This document shows positions 18,027-26,099 of a DNA stretch of 64,000 nt, in pieces. The stretch spans positions 248,001-312,000 of the forward strand of contig BMTH01000006.1 in the NCBI GenBank assembly GCA_014649575.1, given 5' to 3'. Numbering within the stretch: position 1 is the first letter of the stretch; each line of letters begins with the position of its first letter. The notes under the pieces were generated by a model that worked only from the letters and a program-made list of their open reading frames with translations, ran no database searches and had not been told where the DNA came from. This DNA is from Streptomyces griseoincarnatus. Lineage in GTDB: Bacteria; Actinomycetota; Actinomycetes; Streptomycetales; Streptomycetaceae. The translations under genes and the position numbers were made by a program.

Positions 18027-19316
18027 TCATCGCACCCTCACCGCGCGTCCCATCACCTCGGCGGCCAGCCGCAGTACGGCCTGCCGGGTGGCGTGCGCCA
18101 GGAGGTCGGTGCGGATGGGACCCCCGCCGGCCAGATGACGGTCGTACGGCACGGTGACGACGGTGACCCCCGCCTCCTTGAGGTGCCCTGTTGCCGTCTT
18201 CTCGTCGAGGAGCGTGTCGGGCGTGTTCGACACCAGTGCCACGACCGTCGTGGCCAGGGCCGAGTGCGGCAACCGTGCCAGCCAGTCCAGCACCTGGCGG
18301 GTGGCGCCGACGCCCTCCGCCGTGGTCGGCGCGACCACCACCCGGGCGTGCGCGGTGTCCATCGCCGTACGGGCCACCTCGCCGGGGAGCGTCTCGCAGT
18401 CGGCCACGGTCACCGCGAAGTAGCGGCGCAGCGCCAGCGTCACCTTGCGGTACGCCGTCATGTCGAGCGGCGGGCCGACCTGGCCCCGGCTCGCGGGCAG
18501 CAGCCAGCCGCCGTCGGACACCGGCACCAGGTAGCCCGTCACGTCCGTCAGCTTCATGGAGGGCTGCAGGACCGGTGCGAGGTCCGCGACGGTCCAGCGC
18601 ACGGCCTCGGCGCCCATGCGCACCGGCAGGGTGCCGAGCGCGGTGTCCGCCTCCAGGGTCAGCACCGGGTCGTGCCGGTAGTGGTTGAGGGTGCGGCCGA
18701 GCAGCGCGGACACGGTGGACTTGCCGACACCGCCCCGGATGGAGGTGACGGCCACCACCCGGCCCGTGGTGACGGGCTGCTGCAACTCGCGGGCGATGCG
18801 CGTCTGTTCGGCGACGTCCTGGGACACGGACGAGGTGAGCTTGCGCAGCGCCCTGCCCGTGCGCCGGGACACGGAGTCGCCGTGCAGGGGGCTCCCGAGG
18901 GCGAGCAGGAGGCGGGGGTCGAGGGTGGGGGAGGACTCGGGGGATGGGGCCGCGGGGAGGCGGGGCTCGCGGGCGGCGGGCGGGGCGGGCCGGCCGGGGT
19001 CGGGCGTGGCGGCTGTCCCGGCGCGGGGCGCGGGAGCCTGGGGCGCGTGCCCGGCGGGTGCGTCGTGCGGTGCGGCGGCCGGCGGGGACGCGTCGTGCGG
19101 CGCGGACGCGCCTTCGCCCGCGTCGGCCTCCGCCGTGGTGCCGGGCCGCGGGGACGCGGGGTGCACGAGCCGCAGCGTGGGCTCGCCACGCCGGGGCTCC
19201 GCAGCCGGACGGCCGCTGCCGGAGGCGCCGTCGCCCAGCTCACGCAGCACGTCCCGCTGCCAGTCGGCGCCCCCGCCGTGCGCCGGCGGCCGCTGTTCGC
19301 CCTGCCCCTGCGTCAT
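18027..19316 (-). CDS. MinD/ParA-like ATPase (EspI-like) of the ESX cluster
   Basis: A 429-aa protein with a long Ala/Pro-rich N-terminal region (about residues 1-130), then a helical linker and a deviant-Walker P-loop ATPase domain starting VVAVTSIRGGVGKST near residue 190. This is the layout of EspI, a regulator in mycobacterial ESX-1, and similar ATPases occur in other actinobacterial ESX loci. The ATG at 19316 has GGAGG 9 bp upstream and was preferred to an in-frame start at 19364 that would overlap the end of eccD. It lies between eccD and eccC in the same direction; role in regulation or spatial control of secretion is inferred. Confidence 0.82.
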   Translation of the reverse strand: MTQGQGEQRPPAHGGGADWQRDVLRELGDGASGSGRPAAEPRRGEPTLRLVHPASPRPGTTAEADAGEGASAPHDASPPAAAPHDAPAGHAPQAPAPRAGTAATPDPGRPAPPAAREPRLPAAPSPESSPTLDPRLLLALGSPLHGDSVSRRTGRALRKLTSSVSQDVAEQTRIARELQQPVTTGRVVAVTSIRGGVGKSTVSALLGRTLNHYRHDPVLTLEADTALGTLPVRMGAEAVRWTVADLAPVLQPSMKLTDVTGYLVPVSDGGWLLPASRGQVGPPLDMTAYRKVTLALRRYFAVTVADCETLPGEVARTAMDTAHARVVVAPTTAEGVGATRQVLDWLARLPHSALATTVVALVSNTPDTLLDEKTATGHLKEAGVTVVTVPYDRHLAGGGPIRTDLLAHATRQAVLRLAAEVMGRAVRVR

Positions 19317-19329
19317 GCCGCCGTGCCTC

Positions 19330-20718
19330 CTAAGCGAAGGTGCCGAGCAGTCGCCCGTACACACCGAACACGCCGACGAGCAGCGGCAGCAGCGCGATGA
19401 CGCCCACCGATTCGAGCAGGTCGCCGACGCGCCGCAGCCGCACCCTCACGTGCTCGGCCGGGTGCACGGCGAGCACGAGCAGCGGCAGCACCGCCAGCAC
19501 CACGAGGACGGCCAGCGGCGCCGCGGCCGAGGACCGCTCCGTCCACTCCAGCAGCAGGCGTACGGTGACGCCCGCAGCGGCGGCCAGCAGCACGACCACC
19601 TCCGCGACCAGCGGGAACGCCCGGGCCCGCAGGGCCAGCACCACCGCGATGACCGAGGCCAGCGCGACCGTCCACCCGGAGGGGTCCCGCAGCGCCAGTA
19701 CGGCGGCCGCGGCGGCCGACGCGGCCACGGTGACCGTGGCGAGCACCAGGCCGCGGTGGGCGGCGGCCAGTGCGGTGGACACCTGGTGGCGGCTGACGGA
19801 GACCCCGCCGGCCCGCCGGTCGTCGAGCCCCGAGAGGCCCGACGCCATCAGCGCGAGCCGCGGCAGCACCCCGAGCATGAGCACGCAGACGACGCCGAGC
19901 ACGGCACCGACGCGCGCCTGCTGCTCCGGTGTCCCGGCGCCGGACTGCACGGCGAGGACGGTCTCCCAGACGACGGCCGTCACGGCCACCGCGGCGGCAC
20001 CCACGAGACCGCCCCGCCCCAGCGGCGTGAACAGTCCGAGCAGGGCGAGGACGAGCACGCCCACGGCGGCCACACCGGCGAGCCGTACGGCGCCCGCCGA
20101 CGTCCCGCCGAGGTCGTCGACGAGGCTCCACACGCCCAGCACCCCGAGCGCGCCACCGGCGCACAGCAGGGCCGTTGCGAGGCCGTGCCTGCGCACCCAC
20201 CCGAGGACGGCGCCCGCGACCGCGGCCGCACCGGCGGCGGCGAGCAGCGCGGCGGCCACCAGCGCCGTGTCGTACTGCGCACGGGCGAACAGGGCGGCGA
20301 CGACCACCCAGCCCACGCTCGCGGCACCCGCGGTGATCCGCCGGGCGGCCGGGCTCCACACCCAGGCCCGGTGACCGAGGTCGTCGGCCACCTCGTCGGT
20401 GACGTCGTGCACCACGGGGGCGGGCGGGGCGTCCTCCACGCGCACGAGCCGCAGGACGGCACCGTCACGGATGCCGGCGGACTCGAGTGTGCTGTCGTGA
20501 TCGAGCGCGGAGCCGTCCACCGTCACCAGGTGACGTGAGGCGGGCCGACCCTCCACGCGGTCGTCCAGCAACCGCATGATCTCCGGCAGCAGCAGCCCCA
20601 CCGGTTCCCGAGCCGGAAGCACGAGGTCGACGCGCCGCCGCTCACCGACGAGCGTGACCCGGCTCAGCACCGTCGGCCCACCGGCCGATTCCCTGCTCAA
20701 GGCCCCCGTAGACATCAC
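19330..20718 (-). CDS. eccD: EccD, type VII secretion membrane channel protein
   Basis: A 462-aa protein with a YukD/ubiquitin-like domain at about residues 18-95 (VTLVGERRRVDLVLPA, then DGAVLRLVRVED) followed by about eleven hydrophobic helices from residue 125 to the end, the EccD architecture. EccD dimers form the membrane channel scaffold of the ESX core complex. The start is the GTG at 20718 or the ATG at 20715; no convincing ribosome site precedes either, and a -10-like hexamer 7 nt upstream suggests leaderless initiation, although coupling to the small upstream gene (13 bp away) is also possible. Confidence 0.92.
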   Translation of the reverse strand: MMSTGALSRESAGGPTVLSRVTLVGERRRVDLVLPAREPVGLLLPEIMRLLDDRVEGRPASRHLVTVDGSALDHDSTLESAGIRDGAVLRLVRVEDAPPAPVVHDVTDEVADDLGHRAWVWSPAARRITAGAASVGWVVVAALFARAQYDTALVAAALLAAAGAAAVAGAVLGWVRRHGLATALLCAGGALGVLGVWSLVDDLGGTSAGAVRLAGVAAVGVLVLALLGLFTPLGRGGLVGAAAVAVTAVVWETVLAVQSGAGTPEQQARVGAVLGVVCVLMLGVLPRLALMASGLSGLDDRRAGGVSVSRHQVSTALAAAHRGLVLATVTVAASAAAAAVLALRDPSGWTVALASVIAVVLALRARAFPLVAEVVVLLAAAAGVTVRLLLEWTERSSAAAPLAVLVVLAVLPLLVLAVHPAEHVRVRLRRVGDLLESVGVIALLPLLVGVFGVYGRLLGTFA

Positions 20719-20725
20719 GTTCGCG

Positions 20726-20731
20726 AACCTA
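20726..20731 (-). promoter_or_regulatory. Possible leaderless -10 element for eccD
   Basis: TAGGTT on the minus strand ends 7 nt before the GTG at 20718, so transcription would start on the start codon itself. The -35 match 17 bp upstream (CCGGCA) is poor. Confidence 0.3.
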
Positions 20732-20995
20732 TCACCGGCTTGTAGGACTGCCGGAGGGCGTGGAAACGCCGGAGGAGTACGGGTCTTGCCCGATCAACCG
20801 GTGCGACACGAACGACCACCCCACACACCCCGCGCACAGCACGGCCGCGACGACCAGCCCCGCGACCGCCTTCCCCACCCGCTCGTCCACGGCCCGCCGT
20901 TGCCGCTGCGTCCCGAACACCAGGGCGTCCCGCAACCGCCGTCGCCGTACCGAGACGGATTCGAGGAGCTGACTGTCGTAGTCCTGTGCGGTCAC
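20732..20995 (-). CDS. Small single-span membrane protein of the ESX cluster
   Basis: An 87-aa protein with an Arg-rich N-terminal part (SVRRRRLRDAL) and one hydrophobic helix near residues 42-62 (AGLVVAAVLCAGCVGWSF), ending in a short Ser/Pro/Gly tail. The GTG at 20995 is preceded by GAAGGA. It has no recognised domain. Its place immediately before eccD suggests an accessory subunit of the secretion complex; EccE and EccB are much larger, so it is not one of those. Confidence 0.7.
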   Translation of the reverse strand: MTAQDYDSQLLESVSVRRRRLRDALVFGTQRQRRAVDERVGKAVAGLVVAAVLCAGCVGWSFVSHRLIGQDPYSSGVSTPSGSPTSR

Positions 20996-21032
20996 GCCGG
21001 TCCTTCGTCTCGTGCGTCTCGTGCATCTCGTC

Positions 21033-21902
21033 TCAGGTGGGGAACTCGCCGAGCCAGGTGCGCTTGAGCAGGTGTTCGGGCAGGTACTCCGACTCGACCT
21101 CGACGGGCAGCCCGGCGTCGTGGGCGAGGCAGGCCAGGCCGAGGAGTGCGAGCGGGATGTCGCCGTCGCCGGTCTCCCGGCGTTCCTCGCTCGCCGTCCA
21201 GTACTCCTTGTGCAGTTCCAGGCCCTGGATCAGTGCCTCGTTGAACTTGTCGGCCTCGCGGCCGGCGAAGCGGTGGAACACGTTGATCGGCGGATACAGG
21301 ACCTTCAGCATCATCTCGCGGTCCATGAATTGGAGCCGCTCCGGGTCACTCGCGTCGAACGCGGCGACGAGCTTCTCCCCGAGGCCCGGCCGCTCCAACC
21401 AGTATGTCTGGAGAGCGTCCACCCAGTGGTAGATGTACTCCTCGAAGACGGCACCGGAGGCCCGCAGCGTCTCGATCGGCACCTCGCACAACCGCGTCAT
21501 CCGGGCCCGGTCCCGGCAGACCACGGCCAGCCAGAAGGCTTCCAGCCAGGTACCGGCGTCGGTGAAGTGCGTGACCCCCACGGCGGGGATCCTCCGCACC
21601 TCGTGCCCGATCACGCACTCGACGACGGACCCCTCCTCGGCCGTCGCCGAAGCGAACAGCGCGGACCCCACCTGCATCGCCATGACCCACGCCTCCCACG
21701 TCTCCAGCTTCTGCGCGGCGGGATCGTCGAGGGTCTGCAACGCGGCCGTACTCAACGCCCTGCTGAACGTCAGACCGAAGCTGTCCGGGTACTTCTCGAG
21801 GTCCTCGATCTTCGAGACAGTGCGGGCGTTCAACTTCTCCCGAAATGCGTCCGGTACGGGACTGCTACCATCCAACGCAGGGCGCGGAACAGTGACCGAC
21901 AC
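21033..21902 (-). CDS. Imm49-like immunity protein
   Basis: A 289-aa, mainly helical soluble protein resembling the Imm49 family found next to polymorphic toxins. Recognisable features are a long helical array, AEEGSVVECVIGHEV in the middle and FREVDKFNEAL-like helices near the C-terminus (here GREADKFNEAL). It begins with a GTG at 21902 preceded by AAGGTGG, 3 bp after the pentapeptide-repeat gene ends. It presumably protects the producer from the toxin at 22528 or from a toxin of related strains. The family name is from recall of sequence appearance and should be treated as probable. Confidence 0.65.
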   Translation of the reverse strand: MSVTVPRPALDGSSPVPDAFREKLNARTVSKIEDLEKYPDSFGLTFSRALSTAALQTLDDPAAQKLETWEAWVMAMQVGSALFASATAEEGSVVECVIGHEVRRIPAVGVTHFTDAGTWLEAFWLAVVCRDRARMTRLCEVPIETLRASGAVFEEYIYHWVDALQTYWLERPGLGEKLVAAFDASDPERLQFMDREMMLKVLYPPINVFHRFAGREADKFNEALIQGLELHKEYWTASEERRETGDGDIPLALLGLACLAHDAGLPVEVESEYLPEHLLKRTWLGEFPT

Positions 21903-21905
21903 CTG

Positions 21906-22547
21906 TCACCACCTTCTCTCAAGTACCTGAACATCTCCGCCAAGTTCCCGCAGCCATCGCTCTAGTTCGGCCCCGCCGATTTCCTTATTGCCCTCCCGGC
22001 TGATCACCTGCACCGGGCCGAAAAGGGTGCCTGACATCCCCGTGAACTTTGTCGTTTCATCCACGATCACTTTGAATGTGTTCTCCTGGATGATTGCCTG
22101 GGACAAGTCGGAGCCGCGGAAGTCGACATCAATCAACGAGGCGCCCATGAGGCGAGTTCCCCGCAGTGAGGCGGCCGACGCGTCGACCCCGTACAGCGAC
22201 GCTTTGACCAGGTCCGCACCATCGAGCACTGCCCCCCGGAGCACTGCGTCGTCCAGGTTGGCGCGTACCAACGATGCCCGCGTCAGATCGGCCCCGGAGA
22301 AATCGGCCCCTTCGGCATCGGAGCGGTACAGATCCACATCGATCAGTTTGGTCCCGACCAGTCGGGCATCGGTGAACCAGGACTCCTGGAAGACACCTCC
22401 GGAAAGATCTGCTCCGCTCAGGTCGAGACCGATCATGTCGATTCCGCCTGTGCCGCCTGCATCAAGCCATTCCTGAAGGCGCGTGGCCGCCTCGCGATCC
22501 GGAGGAGCAGTGGGAGGAACCCAGGTCTCATGGGTACCAGATGACAT
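21906..22547 (-). CDS. Pentapeptide-repeat protein next to the toxin gene
   Basis: A 213-aa protein whose residues about 35-165 consist of consecutive A(D/N)LXX-type pentapeptides (LDLSGADLSG, ADFSGADLTRASLVRANL, ADLVKASLYGV), which fold as a right-handed square beta-helix. Such proteins can mimic DNA or bind nucleases and gyrase, and appear among immunity proteins. I took the ATG at 22547, overlapping the toxin gene end by 20 bp; an in-frame start at 22622 would overlap it by 95 bp. The gene is lower in GC than its neighbours, like the toxin tail. It is the best candidate for the cognate immunity protein because it abuts the toxin. Confidence 0.75.
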   Translation of the reverse strand: MSSGTHETWVPPTAPPDREAATRLQEWLDAGGTGGIDMIGLDLSGADLSGGVFQESWFTDARLVGTKLIDVDLYRSDAEGADFSGADLTRASLVRANLDDAVLRGAVLDGADLVKASLYGVDASAASLRGTRLMGASLIDVDFRGSDLSQAIIQENTFKVIVDETTKFTGMSGTLFGPVQVISREGNKEIGGAELERWLRELGGDVQVLERRW

Positions 22548-24678
22548 CGTCTTCCCATCCGTTCTCTCGGACGATGGACCTGATGTCGTCGATCGCCGCT
22601 TGGTTCGCGTTTCGTACGTCAAGGATAACTATGCGCTGCCTCTCAGTAATCTGTTCTTGTAGCTTCTTGACCCATCGGCCGTTTCTGGCCGGGTCGTACG
22701 CTCCCTTGAACGGCTGAGACTTATCCCGCACGTTGTTGAAGGGGGGCCAGTCGGAATGGACACCCTTGATGTCGTAATATCTGTCGGCGCTCGGTGAGTA
22801 GAACTCGCCGCGATCCGCCTCCGTAGGACGTTGAATGTCGTCCGGAAGGCGTCCCTGTTCCCGGAGATCCAGGCCGACCCGGGCCTCGTCCTTGGATGGT
22901 TCGGAGATGCCGCCGTTTTTGTCGGGATCTCGTTGAAGTTCATCGAACTCGGACGGGTTCCGGCCTTCTACCCCTTCCAAGTGGCCCCAATGATCCGTCC
23001 TTTCCTGCGGTGTGAGCTCTGGAAGGGGCTCATTGATGCGTTCCGGAAGCGATGTTTGCCCTGCTGGAGTGTCCGATCGTCCCGTGTCATCAAATCCACC
23101 CTGACTCGGAACTTCATGCCCCGAACTTGGCGGCACGCCAGTGTTTCCTCCGCCTGACGCGGTGGATGAGTTGGGTTCAGAAGGCATTGGACCCGTCGGC
23201 GAGCCAGTGGGGCTTTCGTGAGTGGCACGCGTATCTCCGGGGCCACTGCCGCTCCTGTCCGACGTTGGTATCGCCTCGTCCTTCGCACTGACGAGAGCCG
23301 GCTCTTCCTGTCTCAGCCTCTGCTCCAGCAGATCCCGGTCCGCCGCCGACAGTTCCACCTTCGCCGGGGCCGCCGTGCCGTCCGCGCGGACGACCGAGCC
23401 GTCGTCCAGGTTCAGCCGGGTGCCGTCGGGCCACTCCACGACGTTGTCGCGGATGACCGGCACGTCGTCGCCGACCCGCACCACGCTGCCGTCGGTCTGG
23501 ACGCGTCCCGCGCCGGAGAGGATGTCGTCGTAGGCGCCCGCGTGCACGCCCCGCAGACCGGCGAACAGGTCGGCGACCTTGGCCGTGCCGAACGTCGTCG
23601 CCTTGCCCAGGTACGTCATGGGGTCGACCAGCCGGGCGGTCTTGCCGAGCGCGCCGACCGTACGGGCCACCGCGCCGCTCTTCGCCGCGGCTCCGGCGCC
23701 TCCGGTGAACACCGTCGTCAGGACGTTGAAGGTGACCGCGCCGCTCGCCCGGGCGGGGTTCTCACCCCACTGGTCCCAGGCCACCAGCGCCTTGCCCGCC
23801 TCCTTGACCGTGTTGCGGGAGTCGCGCAGGTAGGAGGGCAGCTTGTCCTCGGGCATCGCCCAGTAGGCGATGCCCACGACGGGCACCGCGGTGATGAGCA
23901 CGCCGGTCGCGAGCTTGCCGAGCCCCTTCCATGCCTCACCCGCCGCGTCCCACCCGTCCACGCCGACGAGGGTGCCGAGACCCCGGATGGTCCCCCAGAC
24001 GCCGTCGACGACGAAGCCCTTGCCGAACTCCCACACCTGATGGCCCAGCCAGTCGAGCCCGTGCCGCTCCTTCTCCACGGTGCTGCCCCAGGGCAGTTCC
24101 TCGGACTGGTTCAGCAGGTCGGCGGTGAAGCCGTAGGTGCTGGTGCCGCGCTCCATGAGGCGCTTCTCCGCGCCGTCCTCCAGGATCAGCGTCGAGCCGC
24201 CCACCAGCGAGGTGATCGTGTTGTGGCAGGTGATCTCGGCCTGCCAGAAGGCGGCCGTGGTGGCGTTGACGTCGTGCACCAGGTCGTTGTTGAGCTGGAC
24301 GTTGTCGTCGTCCTCGCGCCAGTCGTCGTCCCCCGAGATCTGCTGCCGGAAGGTTTCCGCACGCTGCTTGAGGCTCTTCAGCTTCGCCACGAGCGGCTGG
24401 ATCTCCGTCTCGTAGGAGCTGAGCGCCGCCGCGACCTTCTCCAGATCGTCCGCGAACTCGTCCGCCTTGGCGGCGACCGGCGCCGTCGTCGCGAACAACT
24501 GCTCCGCCTCCGGGGCCGTGTAGCACGCCGACAGCCCCTGGAACCGGTTGTGCACGTCCGAGCCGGACTGACGGAACGCCACCGCCTGTGCCGTCAGCAG
24601 CAGGTGGTCGGTGCCCAGTTCCTCCAGGTCGCCGGTGAACTGCGGAATGTTCTGCGGGTCGATCAGTTCCGCGCTCAC
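22528..24678 (-). CDS. ESX-exported polymorphic toxin with nuclease-like C-terminus
   Basis: A 716-aa modular protein. Residues 1-160 are helical and WXG100/LXG-like; 210-300 contain Gly/Ala-rich amphipathic helices typical of these toxins; 460-580 is a Ser/Pro/Gly-rich linker. The C-terminal 120 residues form a different domain with Glu598 (DEARVGLDL) and an Asp-Ile-Lys triplet at 636-638 (RYYDIKG), the pattern of PD-(D/E)XK nucleases, ending in VIWYP. GC falls sharply in the last 700 bp. The GTG at 24678 has AGGAGG upstream and overlaps the preceding gene by 4 bases. Likely a contact- or export-dependent DNase; the activity is inferred. Confidence 0.78.
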   Translation of the reverse strand: MSAELIDPQNIPQFTGDLEELGTDHLLLTAQAVAFRQSGSDVHNRFQGLSACYTAPEAEQLFATTAPVAAKADEFADDLEKVAAALSSYETEIQPLVAKLKSLKQRAETFRQQISGDDDWREDDDNVQLNNDLVHDVNATTAAFWQAEITCHNTITSLVGGSTLILEDGAEKRLMERGTSTYGFTADLLNQSEELPWGSTVEKERHGLDWLGHQVWEFGKGFVVDGVWGTIRGLGTLVGVDGWDAAGEAWKGLGKLATGVLITAVPVVGIAYWAMPEDKLPSYLRDSRNTVKEAGKALVAWDQWGENPARASGAVTFNVLTTVFTGGAGAAAKSGAVARTVGALGKTARLVDPMTYLGKATTFGTAKVADLFAGLRGVHAGAYDDILSGAGRVQTDGSVVRVGDDVPVIRDNVVEWPDGTRLNLDDGSVVRADGTAAPAKVELSAADRDLLEQRLRQEEPALVSAKDEAIPTSDRSGSGPGDTRATHESPTGSPTGPMPSEPNSSTASGGGNTGVPPSSGHEVPSQGGFDDTGRSDTPAGQTSLPERINEPLPELTPQERTDHWGHLEGVEGRNPSEFDELQRDPDKNGGISEPSKDEARVGLDLREQGRLPDDIQRPTEADRGEFYSPSADRYYDIKGVHSDWPPFNNVRDKSQPFKGAYDPARNGRWVKKLQEQITERQRIVILDVRNANQAAIDDIRSIVRENGWEDDVIWYP

Positions 24679-25064
24679 GAGCCCTCCTGCTGCCCGTCCG
24701 CCCCCGGCAGGTCGATCTTCGGTTCCTTCAACGCGTTCGCCTGGGCCCGCGCGGCCATGTCCAGGTCACCCTTGACGTACGCGTTGGTCGCGCCGGCCGC
24801 CCCGTTGAGGGAGTTCGACGTGCGCACCGCGACGTACATCAGCTTCTCCTGGTAGGCGGTGAAGAACTCGCCCAGCGCCGCCCCGACCGGGCCCTGTACC
24901 CCGCTCCTCTCCACGCCGCCCTGCTGGATCGTGCCGGCGGACTTGGCCGCGCTCGGCATCGACTCCTGCAGCGCCTTCCCCGTGTTCGACAGGCCCTCGG
25001 CCGCCTTCGCCGTCTCCTTGAGGACGCCTGACACGCCCGACGGCGAGATGTCCCACCCCGTCAT
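24675..25064 (-). CDS. Small ESX-associated protein (DUF6507-like)
   Basis: A 129-aa helical protein (MTGWDISPSGVSGVL at the start) without signal peptide. The spacing of its helices and position directly before the toxin gene fit a WXG100-type export partner or chaperone; I recall this sequence type as DUF6507. It overlaps the toxin start by 4 bases (GTGA), so both are made together. ATG at 25064 with GGGGAA upstream. Confidence 0.75.
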   Translation of the reverse strand: MTGWDISPSGVSGVLKETAKAAEGLSNTGKALQESMPSAAKSAGTIQQGGVERSGVQGPVGAALGEFFTAYQEKLMYVAVRTSNSLNGAAGATNAYVKGDLDMAARAQANALKEPKIDLPGADGQQEGS

Positions 25065-25125
25065 GCGGATTCCCCGTTTCCCCGTACTTCCGTGTGCCGT
25101 CGTCCGCCGTCACACCCGCGCCGCG

Positions 25126-25437
25126 TCAGCCGATGTTGTCGACCGCCGCACGCGCCTTCGCCATCGTCGACTGGGCCGTCCCGTCGTTGTCCTCGAGCGT
25201 CGTGCGCACCAGTTGGATGATGCTGCGCACCTCGTCGGCCGCGCGGTTCCAGCGCATCTCCTTGCCGTGGTACTCCTCGGAGACGCCGTCGGCCTGGAAA
25301 TCGGCCATGGCGGCCTTCACGGCCTTGTCCCGGTCGGCCAGCACGCGCTCCAGCTGCCCGACGATCCCCTGCAAGCCGCCCTGCACCTCGCTCGACGCGC
25401 CGGTGTCGTAGGAGCGGCGGTCCAGACTCTGGCCCAT
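25126..25437 (-). CDS. WXG100/ESAT-6-like protein (EsxB-like)
   Basis: A 103-aa helical-hairpin protein of the ESAT-6 type, with the turn between helices near FQADGVSEEYHGKEMRWN and helix two continuing AADEVRSIIQLVRTTL. The canonical WXG is replaced, as in several Streptomyces relatives. I chose the ATG at 25437, 7 bp after a G-rich ribosome site; an in-frame TTG two codons upstream is less likely. It follows the other small Esx gene by 17 bp and probably pairs with it as a secreted heterodimer. Confidence 0.82.
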   Translation of the reverse strand: MGQSLDRRSYDTGASSEVQGGLQGIVGQLERVLADRDKAVKAAMADFQADGVSEEYHGKEMRWNRAADEVRSIIQLVRTTLEDNDGTAQSTMAKARAAVDNIG

Positions 25438-25454
25438 CGTCAAACCCCCCTGAA

Positions 25455-25787
25455 TCAGCGCGCGCCGAAGCGCGCCGCGTCGAAGTTGGCCGCGCCCATG
25501 TTGCGCTGCGCGTTGTCCTGCTGCTCGGTGTCACCGGTGGCGAAGGCGGTGTCCATGCCGCCCTGGCCTTCGAGGATCGCGCTGAGCGACCCGTTGAGCG
25601 CGGCGGTGATCTCGTCCGCCCGCGTCTTGAACGAGTCGAAGGCGACCTTGCCGGATCCGTTGAACTTGCCCTCCAGCGGCTCGGCCGCCTGGATGAGCAT
25701 GCGGATCAGCGTCCCCAGGTCGGTGCTCGACCCCTCCGTGTTCCTGCCCAGATCCGACAGGGTCGTGGACCCCATGTCGAACTTCAC
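25455..25787 (-). CDS. WXG100/ESAT-6-like protein (EsxA-like)
   Basis: A 110-aa helical-hairpin protein; the turn FNGSGKVAFDSFK (about residues 42-54) sits where WXG lies in ESAT-6 proteins, and the C-terminal tail ends AANFDAARFGAR. It is the first gene of the ESX transcription unit, starting with a GTG at 25787. With the 103-aa partner it should form the small secreted dimer recognised by EccC. Confidence 0.82.
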   Translation of the reverse strand: MKFDMGSTTLSDLGRNTEGSSTDLGTLIRMLIQAAEPLEGKFNGSGKVAFDSFKTRADEITAALNGSLSAILEGQGGMDTAFATGDTEQQDNAQRNMGAANFDAARFGAR

Positions 25788-25818
25788 GATGTGTCACCCC
25801 CGTGCGTCGCGTACGCCC

Positions 25819-25866
25819 CACCTAGTAGTCGAACATGCTGTCGCACAACCCGTTGCGGACGCAACG
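25819..25866 (-). promoter_or_regulatory. Promoter and palindrome before the ESX cluster
   Basis: On the minus strand TTGTGC (25848-25843), an 18-bp spacer and TAGGTG (25824-25819) lie about 32-61 nt before the first Esx start. Immediately upstream is a perfect palindrome, CGTTGCG-GA-CGCAACG (25851-25866), well placed for an activator or repressor of the cluster. Confidence 0.5.
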
Positions 25867-26026
25867 CCGTTGATCACGGTGTGACACGATCCGGACATCA
25901 CCGCGGCCGGGAAATTTTCTTGTGCCGGCCGTACAACCCTCCCCCCACCTCGCGGGTCGAACTTCGCGTCAGGACTTCTGGGTGGGGACCCGGGGGGGAT
26001 CGGGAGTTCTGGCAGGGGGAGGGAAC

Positions 26027-26060
26027 CGAGGGGGCCCGGTCGACGGACCGAGCCCCCTCG
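26027..26060 (-). terminator. Terminator of the ribose operon
   Basis: A 9-bp GC-only stem (26027-26035 and 26052-26060) with an inner 5-bp stem (CGGTC/GACCG) lies 40 bp after the rbsD stop codon. The rest of the 312-bp gap 25788-26099 is taken up by the ESX promoter region. Confidence 0.7.
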
Positions 26061-26099
26061 AAGTCTCTCCGGCCGGCGCCCCGGACGGGAGTCAGGGCG

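Noticed and set aside
22831..23157. Plus-strand ORF opposite the low-GC toxin tail
   Set aside because: Antisense to the toxin frame, without ribosome site or recognisable sequence; open only because GC is lower here.
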